In this document: piece after piece, positions 26,904 to 40,474 of the stretch
Numbering within the stretch: the stretch's first letter is position 1
How the letters are laid out: every line of letters begins with the position of its first letter
NCBI RefSeq assembly: GCF_001522545.3
Contig: NC_031770.1
Coordinates: forward strand, 7,219,321 to 7,283,320
DNA: 64,000 nucleotides
From: Parus major
Taxonomy: Eukaryota > Chordata > Aves > Passeriformes > Paridae
Direction: 5' to 3'
Notes under the pieces: generated by a model
Database searches by the model: none
Seen by the model: only the letters and a program-made list of their open reading frames with translations
Told to the model about the DNA's origin: nothing
Program-made: the position numbers and the translations under genes

Positions 26904-29900
26904 CAGAAGTGCAGCTCTTTGGGACTTTGTTATTTCACAAATGCTCAGCATCTCCTTTTTGGGGTCTTGCATGATCTCTGAGGGGGCTGTCCTGGAGCAC
27001 TCCTGTGTGCTGTGCATGTGCTCATAGCTGCAATTAAACCAGTGCTCTGAATGATGAATTGTGAGTTGCAGCTGCAGACAGTCTATGGGCAACTGAAAAA
27101 AACTTTTCACTTTTTAGAAACATGAAGACTATGGAATGGTGGGGTTTTTTTACTTATCTTACACATGCTTCCATGTTTATAACATACTTACTTGATTAAC
27201 TTGATTAACACTACTTTGCTGAAACAGTTGCCAATGATTTTCCTCCCAAGTTGTGACTTCTGTCCCGAGTTCTAAAATCCATTGCTTTCTACAGCCAGTA
27301 AATTTCAACCAAAAGATGACCTTCATTACAGTTTCACTGCTGCAGGGTCTTTACACTGAAATTTTGGGGTGTATAAGCCCTCTGACTCATTATTCCCTGT
27401 TGTGGATGTGAATGTGCCTTTACTGTTTGTTTGTTCTGCAGTCACTGTGCCAGTAATCATAACTACCACAGAGGCCAGCTTTATTGCATTTACATCATCC
27501 TAAAACCTCTCAATATTTATATTACTTGACAGCCCTTGAAAGACAGCATGTCTACACATTCAGTATTTTCTCTGTGGAGAAAATAAGCAGTTACTTACAG
27601 GCTATGCCATTCTTGCCTGGACAAAAAAATTGGTTAAACACTGTTCTGGACTTAGAGCAGAAAATATCAATAGTCTATTCTCCATTGTCCCCTGTTTACA
27701 GCTAACAATGGTTTATAGTCAGGGGATCAGGATAGCAAATTCACTGTATCAGGGCCTAGAAAACATTGAGATTCCCAATTTGTCACCAGATGCTATCACA
27801 GCTACAAGGTTTTTCATCAGGTAAAGCACAACTGCTGGATGTGTTTTCATGGTCTGTCAGACTGAAATGTAGCACAAAGGTGTCAAATGAGAACACATGG
27901 AGATACCTCAGGTGCTTCAAAATAAGTTGTCAATATGCTGTAAAATCAATGCCTAACTCCAGCAGCTCAAGTCAAGGAAATTAACTTGCCTGATTCTTCC
28001 AGCCATCCTAGCTAGAAGGAAGATTAGCAGGAAGCTCACAGACTGAGCAGGGAGATAGTCAGCACAGCTGAGTGAGCATCACCCCCTCTCTGGGGTGCTG
28101 GAACCATAGCATGGTGCCTCCATCAACCCAGCTGGTCTGGAGAGGTCAGAAAACTGAGGGGGACTTGCTGTTATGAGTGTGCAGCAGCTTCATTGTGTTC
28201 TGTTCTGCTCTTTTCTTAGCATTGAAAGATCTCTGCAAGTGACACATTCTCATGGGTGCTGTCCCAGCAATGAAAGGGGCTTCCCACATGGCTGTCTTGC
28301 AGGAATCTCTTAAGACACAAGGATCAGGGGTGGAACCCTTCCAGTGTTAATTCAGATTTATTTCCAGCATGCTCTGATCAACAGGGTGTGAGGCCAGGTA
28401 TAAGCACTGGCATGGTCCCTCTCCCTCACTTGGATTTAGATCCTCATTGCATCCAGTTTTTCATGGCTGCTGCCATCACACCTCAGTTAAGTCCTTGTCC
28501 CTTCTTCTTGTGATCTCACCTCACAGATTCATGGTGTTTTGCTGTGATCCTAACCAGCACACCCAGTTCTTCCTTTAGATAACAGGAGCTCCTCTCTGGT
28601 GGTCACATTGCCCCCAACAGCTGGATTGCCAAAAGAGACCAGAGCTGTGCTCTCATTTTTTGGGACTTCCTCCTTGGGACAGCAGATATTTTACAATTAC
28701 CCTCACATGAGCACAGCTAACAGCTTCCACACTTATCTCAGTCTGGTAAAACTGGCATCCTCTGTGGTTTTGGTTCATCTCTCTGTCTTCCAAAGCAGTA
28801 ACTGACCAGTGTGCAGTAGGTACAGCTATTGTGGTCTTTTTAAACAGTTGTCAATGTTTTTAATATCTGTATCATCATAAATCTGCTTGCACACAGAAAC
28901 CTGAGTCTTGAATTGCAGATGACTGAGGTTACTGGGAGGTTACTGACATGTCTCAGTAACCACACAGCAGTACTGCAGGCTCCTGCAGCTGAACACAGCT
29001 GGTTCTCAGGTAAATGGCCAAACATTTGGATGCTTTTGTAGCTTGGTTTTGAATCTTCTGGCACTGCAATATCGGCAAGTTTGATTTAAAAAGAAAAGAA
29101 AGTTAAAGGAAAAAGTCTTTAAACAATATTTCTAGTATTGCCTGCTACCATCATGGCATAGAATAGATTTCCTGGACACGGTTCTGCTTGCAGATCCAGC
29201 TGGCTCTTGAAGTGTGTGAGCATGAAAAGCAGATGATAAGAAATACATATATATCTTGTACCTATCTAAAGGAACCCAAGTTATCTTAGAAATTGATGCA
29301 TACAGAGATCACAGAATCTGCTTATGAAACTGTTCCCTCTGGCGTTGAACACAGCCAATGTTTAACAGTACTGAGTTAAAGGTGTGATGTCTAAGACACA
29401 AGAAATCTTTCCAAAGTGAGAAGAACTTTCAAGGGGAGCCTGGGGGAGAGATATTCATGTCAAGATTTGGCTGTAAAATATGGTTAATGCCATTTGTTCT
29501 TATCACAACGGCTATGGGATATTTAACCACCAGAAGTAGCCATGACCTGAGGCTTATATCTGATCCTGGAAGCAGCAGTGCCATGCAATGTGTGAGATTG
29601 CCAGAACCATTTCCTTCTTGTAATGAGGTCTGCCATTCAAGAATAGATACAGCTTGCATTTGCCCAGCTTGTGAATCCAACTGGATCGCCAGCACACAGC
29701 TGAAAAAGCTGGAGATGGATCTGCATGTAGGAGGGAAGGAAATCAGCCATGCATATTCACATTCCAAAAGTGAGAATGAGCACAGCAATTTTTCAAAGGT
29801 TTGGTTGCAGCTTTGGGTGTCAAAGCCAGCTTGCTCCTCGTTAACCTGCACCTGTAATCAGCTGGATACATATCCATCTTCTCCAAGAGGATGGCACTGA

Positions 29901-30790
29901 TGGCACTTTCAAAGCTCATAACTGACAAGGCCATGTAGAGCAGAGGTAGTTCAGATTTTGCTCCAGTGTGAGAAGTTTGCCCTTTGAATGTTGTGATTTT
30001 TCTCTAGCTAGTCTTAGAGATAAGAAAACACAGCTGAGTCTTATGCAGGCCTGAAGAGGATGGAACACATCAGTGGCTTGCCATATTGCTGTAACACCTG
30101 GGGCATTTGCTTTGAAATCTAAATGCAGGCTGTTCACCTGTATTGCCAAGTACAACAGAAGCTTCCTTCTGGCTGGCAGGGTGGTATTAATTTAAAGAGA
30201 ACACCATCTGTGGAGCCTTGGAGAGCAGCAGTCAGAGAAAACAGGTAGAGAGGTCAGCAGGAATAGCCTTGTTCTCATCTGGGGGCCTTGCCACCTGCAT
30301 CTATTACCCATCATTTCTAATTAGCAGGTGTATCTTGGGGAAAACTACTGCTGTTTGCTTTCCAGAAGATGCTATTCTTACTAAGAGATGTTTTTGCTGA
30401 GCCTTATAAGCTCATTTTGTGAGCTTTCACAGGCATTTGGGATGGGAATGGTCTTGGCCACCCAGTAATTAAAGAGTCTTGTACCTCCCTATTGCAAACT
30501 GCCCCTTTGTCTTTCCCCTTTCTTCTCAACTCCGTACCAGGTGGTTGGAGATTTTTCTTCCTTTCAAAAGCTTTGTATTTTCCCATCTCTTCAAGCATCA
30601 CTCAGCAATGCTTAATTAGCCTAAGGCTTTTCAGGCCCCCTTATTTGACCGCCAGAAGATCAGTTAAGGACTTGAACATTTTCAATAAAAGTGCTTGGAA
30701 AGCAAATCCTTAGAGGCAAGTCATAGGTGCAGTTATTGTTATTTAGTTGTTTGTTCTTTCTTCTCTCTCTTCCATCCATCTGTCTTTGCT

Positions 30791-30853
30791 CCCATCCATC
30801 CATCCATCCATCCATCCATCCATCCATCCATCCATCCATCTATCCATCCATCC
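30791..30853. repeat. (CATC)n tetranucleotide microsatellite
   Basis: About fifteen CATC/ATCC units with one CATC to TATC interruption at 30841. The start is preceded by a shorter diverged CCATC run at 30772-30782. Likely length-polymorphic. Confidence 0.95.
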
Positions 30854-32340
30854 TCTTCTTGTCTTTCAGAACAATCAGGGATGCCCCTTGTTTTTTGGCA
30901 GTGGTTGACAGCAACTGATATCTGGTAATATCCAGAGAGCTTTTACCTTTGTGCCAGTTCCTGAGTACCATTGTTTTTAACCTGATTTAATCTGTTTAGA
31001 TCACCCAAATAAAAAATGGCAAATATAATTAGCTAACCAGTACTAGGAGATGGTTGAGTTAAGGTGCTTTGATGTAGGGTTTGGGATATTTTTTTTTGTT
31101 TGCTTAATTCCCACACTTGTTCGAAACTAGCTTGTAATCTTTATTTACAAGATCAGAGCAGTTGAAATGAAAGCCTGGTTAATTAACAGAAAAATATATT
31201 TGCATCTTGCTTTGTGTTTGACATTGAACATCATTTGTTTCTGCATTGTCACATACACTCTTTTATTATTAATCTGTAAGCTGTAACTGTACAGCTGCAA
31301 ATGAGATTTACAAAAAACCACAAATCACAGCCTTTTAGCTTCTTCCCTCTCTCCCTATAAAATGTGAGAACTGGCTGCTTAACCATGTGAAGCACAGATT
31401 TTGTGTGGGATTCCAAATACCTCAGAGATAACTGTCACATAATTTTGCCACATAATTGAATTCAGTTGTTGGTGTTTTGCATTTACAGGTAGATGAGAGC
31501 ATCCAGCCGTCGGGTGTTTCCATCACTAGAATTAAATGCCTACTAGTTTATCTGCTCAGGAGACAAATATTTAGATATCATTAAAAAGGTTGGCTGTATA
31601 TACATGGAAATGTCCTTGGATGATGGGGTAAAATGTGTGAGGGAGTTTCCTTGCAATGACAGAGGATGTGACCTCAATTACTGCAGTTTTCTCCCTGACA
31701 CTTTCCTTCACGTTGCACATAAAGTTGTTGCTGCTGGGTGCTCACCGCCCAGAGGAGGAAAGCGCCTTATCAAAGCCTAGATTAAAACACTCTTCATATG
31801 CTGTTCTGATTCTCAGCATTTTTTTAAGCCACTGAGGGAAGTAAAATGCAAAGAGCGTGTCTAAACGAATGCACAGTGTAGGTTTGTGTCATGGGGGAGT
31901 GTTATTTCTGTAATGCTGCTCCCTCCATTTGTGTAACTCAGGCTGTGGCTGAAGAGGAGCATGGTTCCCCAGTGTATTAACATCCCTGTTTACAGACCAT
32001 GTGGCAATCTTTGAAGTGCTAATTGGCTTGCTTTTAAGCGAGTTGTTGCATTTTTCTTTTCTATTTGTTTTCCACTAAAAGGAATGTTAGTATTTTTATG
32101 ATGGCTGGTGCTTAGCAGAGCTCCCTTGTATAAAGATAACAAATGAGTTACAGGACCTGACATTCTCCCTGGGACTGTCCTCAGAACAAAGCAAGCCAGT
32201 GGCATTTCAAAGCCTGATTTTAAAGTAGCTGGTTATATACTCTGTTTATCAGCATCACTAGGAAATGCCATTTTTCTGGTATCTTGCACCATCTCTTAAT
32301 TGACTGGGAGGTGGAAAAATCTTTGGGCAAAAACTTATGG

Positions 32341-32402
32341 CAGGGGTAGTGGAACTAGATGATCTCTAAGATCCCTTCCCAAACTATTCTATTAATCTAT
32401 GA
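32341..32402 (+). mobile_element. CR1 LINE, 3' terminal fragment
   Basis: About 60 bases: GTGGAACTAGATGATCTCTA, AGATCCCTTCCCAAACTATT and ATTAATCTATGA. This is the CR1 3' tip in sense orientation; the upstream part of the element is not recognisable. Confidence 0.82.
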
Positions 32403-35400
32403 CCCCAGGACCCAAAGGACACACATGGAGAAAGCTTGAAGCTGCTCCATGCTTTCTGTATCCCTGTGCTGTCCAAGAGCTTCAAGTAGCTGGTTCTGCT
32501 GCAGGCTTTGGGAAAGAAGAGGTGAGCTCTAAACCTTTGGGAGCAGCTACTGCAGGTACAAATGTCCAGGCACACTTTGGAGTTGACATCTCGATTTTCC
32601 TCTTCCTGCCCTGCTGCTGGGAGTTGCTGAGGAGGCATTGCCTGGAGCAGCAGGGGCTACCCATTTGCTCACAGAGCACCCCTGCTGCTGACAACATGGA
32701 ATAAATCAGAATTTGGAGGGTATGTCCAGTGGAAAGCTGAAGGAAGGGGCAGGGCGCTGGTCCAGCCTTGGATGTGCCCAAGCAGTGTGGCTGAGGACAC
32801 CAGAGGGATTGTCACCCAGCATCCCCAAAGCCTTGGTGATGAGGCTTGTGCTAGTGCTGTGCCTCTGCAAAATCCTTTGTCTTTGATCCAATACTCTATA
32901 TAACCAGGAATTTTGGTTTGGCGAGAAGGCAGCTCTTTTTCCCCACATTTCAGGGGTTTCTAGTTTCTGGAGATTTCACAGATTTGTTGCTATAAACCAT
33001 CACACACATAAACTGATTGGCCCACTAGCAGCCTTTGGCAAAACTCTTGAAATAAAGCCACCTTTTTGAGGTCTGATATTCAAATATCACCCCTTGGGAG
33101 GGATGGCCTTTTGTTAAAAGCGTTGCTCTTTCAGTGGAAACCTGGCTGCACGTGGCCACAATGCCAGTGATCCAAGGACTGGACTGTAATGATGAATGCC
33201 AAAAAGCACAGCTACGTGGGCTTACTCTGGGGAAGCCATTCTGTGCACAGAATGTGATCCATGGCACCTAGAGTTCTTACCATTTCCTTCAGCTATTTGC
33301 ACAGTTCTTTCATGTGTGGGCTTTGAAAAGAGCTGCATTAATTCAGGGTTTGTAAATCGGAGGACAGGCAGAAATAAAATGGGTCTAAACTTTTAGGCTT
33401 GCTATAGTAAATATACCATGAGATGAAGAGTAGGTAAACTGAATTTAGAGAACTTTAATTTGGGTTCATTTTCATTATACTTTCTATTGTACATTAATGG
33501 TTGCACTGTTAATTTCTCACTTAGGTTATTAATTGCTCTGTGTTAAGGAAATGAAACCTAAGTGAAGAATTTTTCTGATAGGAAACATACAGAAGGATAA
33601 GCAGGATCTTTTTACCTATTAGTATTTTTACTATCAACATTAATGATTACTGCTGTATAGTCCAGTCTCTAAACTTAAACTGAAAATACAGTTAAAGATG
33701 CCCCTCACAGTTTTCTTTACCCATGGAGTGCAGAGCCTAAATTCCATGGTTTTGCATGCCCATCAGCCTAATTGAGGCATCTCTTTCATGGACTGCCAAC
33801 CCAGTGGCACCACTGTCATATACATTGATCCTCTGTGACCAACAGGCTTCCTCCAGCTCTGCTGCTTATAAAATAGCTGGCTTGCCTCTGCCAGAAGTGC
33901 TTGTGTCCTGAATGACCAGTAAATACATTCTTAAATGCTTCCTGCTGGGTAATCAGAAGTAGTTCCTTCTTGTTCCTCCCTCCATGAAAATGTCTGACAA
34001 AATTGAAAAATACTCATGTCCTTTTAAATTGAGGGGGGTTTCACTTTTATTTTTGTTTTTATCAGCAATCTGGTAGTGTCAGTTTATAGTTTTAGCAAGA
34101 GCCAGCAATGTTTCTCTGGAAATCTTGGGCTTCACAGGATACGTTTGTATGACTCTCTGAAAACATGACATTTCACATTATATTACCTGTTCCTTTAAAC
34201 CAGGAAAACCAGAACATAGTTGTATTCAGGAGAAGGTTTGTTAGAGATACTTTGCTGTACTCCTCATGTGCCTTTGCAGTGGGTTCCCTGTACAGCAGGA
34301 TCACCCCCTGCCTGCAGAATGAAGTAGCTCTAGTGGCTTTGTCACAGTATCAGGGCTTCTCCCAGTGTCCAGCCTGAGCTAGGCACAATGCCTCCAAATT
34401 ATGGCAGGTTTTATCCAGCTGAGGATCAGTTCTTGGGTCCCTCATAAGATTTTCTATCAGCTCTCAACATTGTCAGAGATATCAAGGGTGACTTGAAACA
34501 CCACTTTAAGGTACAAGGCTTATTTCTTCCCTACCACCCCAAAAATCTCTACAGCTGTAAACTGAAATGCCACAGACTTTGGACTTACAGCACATCTCAT
34601 GTATGGACCTCTTTTTGGTGCTTACATCAAAATAACTGGGCAGCAAACTAGGGAAGGTCTAGATTTGCTATGAGCTATAAACTTTCCAGGGAAAGACCAA
34701 TTTTCTGTCTAACAGACCCTCCCCTTTTAGGATCTTTTAAATAATTCAAAATAAGTTCTATGTGAAGAGAGCCATGCAAGGTGTTTTTATTATTTCCTGT
34801 ATTTTCTTAGATACATAAACATCCAGTGCACAGTTGTGGAAGAAATCTCTTTGGTCTCTTTGGATTGTCAGATTGATGGTTTTTAGTGCTCTGAAGTGTG
34901 GTTAAAAATGGAAATCATACAACTATGAGCCATCTAGACTTTTAAGCCTACTCAGACAATCAAGATATATATCTAAAATATATTTATATATATTTTAAAA
35001 AAGCACAATAAAGCCTATTTTTAAGATGGTGAAAATTTCTATTTCAGTGCCCAACAAAACCATGATTCAAGGCCAGTGACTTAATTCTAGATGACACCTC
35101 TCCTAATCCTTTATGGCTTAATCCTTCAGTTTTATCTGTGACTCTGAGGAAATGTCTGTCAGGGCTGAAGTCACTTGCACTGGGAGATTAGCACTTCTGC
35201 ATTCTTTTGAAAGCTTCAGTAGTTCCCATGAAAGTAAGAGGTGCCAAGGTATTTGTGGAGACTGTGGGCAGTGACAATCCTTACATCAGCATACAAATTC
35301 CTGCAGACCTGGACCATGTGCACATTTGTAGAGAGCAGACCTGTAGCCTCTAATTCTTACCCTTGTGCTGTGTGCTGGCAAAAGCTCTGTATTACCCTCC

Positions 35401-38400
35401 AGCTGTGGGTATTCAAGGGAAGAAGAAGAGGGGAGATGTTGCTGCTTTATGACCCAAGTCTGGAACCACAATGTCAGCTCAAAATACTTGAAAGATATAT
35501 AATGGAAGTTCTCTAGGCATCTTCAGTTCCTAAGCTAAGAAGGTCTTACTATGAATAAATGATAAAGTATGGTCCAAATCCAGCAATCTGAAGAATTTAG
35601 CTTGAGCAAGTGTTTTTAGTGTATGTGTGTCATCCTGCTTTAGCAGATGATGCTAAATAGATGATGCAGAAGTCTGCCACTATCAGCTGCTTAAACAATT
35701 ATTCTCTTCTGGTTTAATTGGTAGAGGTTTTGTCTTTGGTGCTAAGATTGCAAATACAATCCCTTATGTTTTCTGGAACCCTGTAGGAGAGATCTGACAT
35801 TCCAGGAAGGGCTAAGTACTCCAACATGCCAGCCTGGAATTCAATACTTTCCTATAGCCTGTGGTATTTCTGAGTATCCCACAGCCCTAGCTGCTGCATT
35901 CTGGCTGATCTTCAGGACAGCTCTTTGTAAGGAACTCATGTTACTCCTCAGTTACAAAGAGGATTTGAGGGAGTGTTACTGACTAGTTTCAAGGAAAATT
36001 ACAGTTATCTTTTTAGACTCAAGTCTGCTAGTTCTTGTGGTAGACACAGGTTTTATTAGGACTTCTACTTATTTTGTTGAAGGAAAAAGAAGGGAAAAGT
36101 CAGGTTGTTGGTTATACTGTCACTTAGCTATCTAAGCACAGATTTAAAGAGGTGCTGTTATCTTTAGTGCAGTGAGAATTGGCATGGATTTTTAAAGTCC
36201 ATGTTTAGGATTCAAAATAGGTGCCCTGAATTTCAAAAATGCTGAGCACATCCAGAACACTTCATGAAGTGAGCCCCCTTTGAAGCCAGATGGAGCTGCT
36301 GGGAGCTTGAAGCTTTTGGAAAAAATGGATCTAAACTCCCTTTTAAAGTGCTCCTAACGTTAGTCAGCTATTGTTGAAAATGCTGACCTATGTGTGCTGG
36401 CATCTGGAACAACCTCTATGTTAAAAGATAGTTTGATGGATAAAGGGGATATGATCTCCAGTGCTAAAGGGAAAAATCCTGCACTTTTTTGGAAGTGTAT
36501 TCTCTGATAAGGAACATAGTGAGACAATTTCATCCTCCTCTTTTTTACTCCTGTTTTTTTTCTTAAAGATTTTTGTTCAGACTCTGTGCTATATGGTTGT
36601 GGCCTCCAGTTTCTATTTGGTGCCTTGAGGTATAACAGAACTTTGAGAAATTTTCAATAGTATGGAGTGAAGGCAGGATGGTTGAGGAAAAACATGCCTC
36701 AGCTTTCCAAAAAAGTTCCTCCAGTTTTTACCCAATGTCACAGTAATGATCTAGACATAAGCCAGCCTTGGTCCAACTTGCTGTTTGAATTTAGTATCTT
36801 TTGATACAAATAAATGTCTGATGTATGCAAAGCCTTGTGTAAATTTCTGATCCCTTGTTCTCCTTGTGAAGTTTCTGGAGTTACCAGTAAGAGCAGAGTG
36901 GACTTCTCCAAACAGTGGGAATTTGTCTGTGTAGGGGGAGGTGTTGTTTATAGAATGGAATATGGAATAAAGTGGTTTGGGAGATGAAGAAGCCCACCAT
37001 ACCTGCACCCTGCACCTAAACTGAGCAGAAAATCTCATAAATCACCTGGCTGTCAGTGATGATAGATGTCAGAGCTGATGTACCTGGCTGAGGACTTCTC
37101 CATAGCAATTTATTGTAGTTCTGATGCATGTTGCTAGCTTTCTGCCTGCCTGCCACTACTGAGTCCATGCATAGGGTTGAGGAGAAGAAAAGTTTCCTCT
37201 CTTAAGTGTCCTGTAATCAGAAAGCTGTTCTTGGTGGCGTTGCTAACTGCTTTTTTAGGTGACTGAAAAACACAGTGGCCTTTCTCTTTTAGTTACTGCT
37301 GTTCTCAGGTTCTTTTCCCAGACAACAAACTGGAGCCATCTCCATAACTAGAGACTAATTCAGCACAAGCACAGCAAGTGAGACTCCCTAAAATCAAGAA
37401 AAAGTGGGGAGGGACAGGACACCAACAAATACTCATTAAAAAAAAAACCCCTCACTATATTATGTTTCTCTTAACTGGAGAAGGAAAAAGAAATCCTCTG
37501 CTTCAAGCAAATAGGTCAGATCCATATTTTACAAATCCAAGGTCAGTTGGGCAGTACTCTGGAGCTGTTTCTAGAGAGGGATGGTGATGTTTGTTAGTAT
37601 TCTTTGCATTATGTTATCTAAATGTAAATTCCTGTCTCTGATATAAGGTCCTAGTTAGACCCTAGAATTTATGAACCAAACAAAGAATGAAATATGAAAA
37701 AGTTTAGAGGAAAAAATCTGCAGCTGTCTTTGTGTAATTGTTACTGAGAGCTGATATAAATGGAAGAAAAATCAAAGGCAGCAATAGCACTGCACGTTTT
37801 ATCTCACACCCTATGATGCATATTAGTGTTGTTTCCCATAGTGAGCCAGAAAGAGCATTTACAATTTTAGAAAACACTGCATAATGGCTCTCTGCAAGAA
37901 AAAGAAGCAAGCATGCAACTACCAGCACTGACATTTGGTTTTTCCTCACCTGCCAAATTGCTGTTCTGGAAACACTGTTGTGGGCAAAAATTTTCTATTC
38001 CACAGAGGTAATTTTGAATTTGGTCTTAAGATTTTCTTCAAGAAACAGAAGAAATAAGATTCACTAATGTGAAAATCTAAATCCATTCTCTAGCCTTGCC
38101 AGGAAATATTGGCTAAGTCTGTCATCATGTGGAGATACTCTCCTGTGGTGGAGATGCTAACACCCAGTTTGGTGGATCACTTTGTTCTAAAGCAACCTAC
38201 AGGAGCTGTCCTAATGGAGTATCTTCTCCATTGTGGTTTTCAGTGTTTTGGGAATACTCTTGGCTTCATGCTAGGGGATGAGTGTCAGGAGGGCAGGTAG
38301 GTTTTTCAAGTGTTAAACACCAGCTACACTGTCAGTGCCTGGCTGTATGCCTTCCTTGGTCCTGAAGAAATCTGGTTCTAAAGAGCTGCCACTGAAATTG

Positions 38401-38524
38401 GTAGAAGAGCATGATTGCCACCACACAGCTGAATTGCTTGCCAATGGAGGCTGTCCTTTCAGGCTTGTCTCAGTTTGGGAATATGTGGCATGTGATTACA
38501 TCTCCCCCTGCTGTTATCATACAG

Positions 38525-38703
38525 TGTTTTGGGTTGGAAGGGACCTTTAAGATCTGTTTAGTTCCCATCCCCCTGCCATGAGCAGGGACACCTTCCAGTA
38601 GACCAGGTTGCTGAGTGCCCCATACAAGCAGACCTTGAACACTGCCTGGGGTGGGTCATCCACAGCTTCTCTGGCCAACCTGTGCCAGTGCCTCACCACA
38701 CTT
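38525..38703 (-). mobile_element. CR1 LINE, 3' fragment, antisense
   Basis: On the + strand it begins GTTTTGGGTTGGAAGGGACC, passes CCCCCTGCCATGAGCAGGGA and TAGACCAGGTTGCT, and ends near CCAGTGCCTCACCAC. This is the reverse complement of the last ~180 bp of CR1. Confidence 0.9.
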
Positions 38704-39419
38704 GATTTGGGGTTCAAATCACCACTCATGATTTAGGTCCTCACATGCCTTAGTTGTATACAGTCTCTATTCAGAAGAAGATGTGGTTATTCCCTGCTGG
38801 CAGAGAGCAGCTGAAGATTAGAGCAACCCTTCCTCTCCTTTAGTTCTATTATTTACTGGTGAAACATCTTACTCCATGTTGCTGCTATAAAATTTTTGCT
38901 CTTATATTCATCCAGGTATCAGCAGAAATTAAAAATGGCATCCATGCTTAGGAGGTAATGCTCATTTTTGGTATGTTTGCTTTCCCACCCATTCCTTGGA
39001 GGCTGGCTCACTGCTGTGAAGAAGGATGCCAGCCTTTCAGAGGAGAAAGCAGGGCACTCATCAGCATTAACGATGTCCTCTGTCAGAGAAAGCTACACAG
39101 ATCTCCAAAAGCCAGATTTCAGCCTTGGCTGAAAATTTTCAGGGCAGGGTGGGAGGTATCACCTTGGGTAACATATCCATCACTCTGCTATTCCCTTCTT
39201 TACAGAGGGAAAACAACTCACAGCCGTTTATTTATGAAAAATTGTTTACTGCCCTTGAACACAGATATGTACACAAAACTGTGCTCATGTGTGTGTGTTT
39301 ATTTAAACACCTGTTCTATTGTGATGAGTCCCCATCAAGATCTGAAAAAGCCAGTCCTGAGAACTTGAATAGGTGAGGAGCTCAGTAGCAACAGGAGTCC
39401 TTTTGAGCAGATTTGTATT

Positions 39420-39790
39420 TATCACCGTATAGTTAAAGCTGAGTGTAAAATTTTGGAGTGTTCCTGAGTCCCAACACGGCAGGCAGTGGTGCTGGGCTCC
39501 CCAACAGCACAGCAGCAGAGAAGCAAGCCAGGAAGCCCAGTCACAGTGCTGAAGGAAAAGAAACAAAAAAAGAAACAATCAAAAACCACAAAGCAACAGT
39601 GTCCCTGGTCAGAGACAGCACCAGGCTGTGTGGGCAGCCACATCACCTGCTGGCAAGGAATGAGCTGCCCCTTGCCACCCCTCTGCCCCCAACTCTTGCA
39701 GGAAACCCCAGTCTGGCTCTCACCCATTGTGATTCTCCCAGAGTGCAGGGGGGCAGTGGTCACCCCAGACACAAAACAAAAAACTAAAAA
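39420..39790. other. GC-rich, unclassified repeat-like segment
   Basis: This stretch stands out from the AT-rich surroundings by many CCC/GGG, CAG and GGCAG words. It has open frames on both strands, but none with a recognisable domain. It might be an old repeat (for example a decayed LTR), but I cannot match it to a family from the sequence alone. Confidence 0.25.
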
Positions 39791-40000
39791 TGGTAAGGGA
39801 TAAAAAACCATCTCCAAGACACTTTCTTAATTTATTATTTTTTTAAATTATAGTTATTCCATTATTGTTATTGTTAAAATTAGTACACAATTATTGTGTC
39901 TTGGAGGGAAAAAAGATGTGGTAAGGTTCATCTGTAAGGTCTTTGAGTGCTGCTAATCACTGCTTCTTTACAAGCAAATGTGTTTCATTTTAAATAGAAC

Positions 40001-40474
40001 ATTGAGGTGCTGGAGTGAGTCCAGAGAAGGGCAGCAGAGCCCTTGGAGAAGGATCTGGAGCACACATCCTAAGAGGAACAGCCAAGGAAACTGGGGGTAT
40101 TAGGCCTGGAGTAAAAGAGGCTCAGAGAGGGACCTCACTCCTCTCTACAGCTCCCTGAAAGGAGGTTGTAGTGAGGTGGGTCTTGGTCTCTTCTGCCACG
40201 TCTCAAGTGAAAGGGTGAGAGGAAATGGCCTAAAGCTGTGCCAGGGGAGAAGATTAGATAGGTGGGATCAGAGCCTCCAGAAGAAGAGTGCTTTGCCACT
40301 GGAGTAAGTTGCCCAGTGTGGTGGGATCACCCCCTCAGAAGTGCTCAAGAGGCACCTGGATGTGGCACTTAGGGATACAATTCAGGCATCATTACTGTGA
40401 TGCTCAGTTGAGGGTTGGGCTAATGGTCTTGAAGGTTTCTTCCAATTTTGTGATTCTGTGATTCTATGATATGA
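40001..40474 (+). mobile_element. CR1 LINE, longest fragment in window (~470 bp)
   Basis: Sense-oriented CR1 3' region. It starts at GAGGTGCTGGAGTGAGTCCA, includes AGGGACCTCACTCCTCTCTA, AGTGAAAGGGTGAGAGGAAA and GGCACCTGGATGTGGCACTT, and ends with TTGTGATTCTGTGATTCTATG. It keeps the octamer repeats at the 3' end. The GGATGTGGCACTT-type end differs from the AACCTGGTCTAGTGG type of the copies at 10706 and 48444, so at least two CR1 subfamilies are present. Confidence 0.93.

Noticed and set aside
29429..29900. Open frames of about 140 codons on both strands over the same bases
   Set aside because: Both cannot be real without support, neither resembles a known family, and no retrocopy signs (poly(A), target duplication) are visible.
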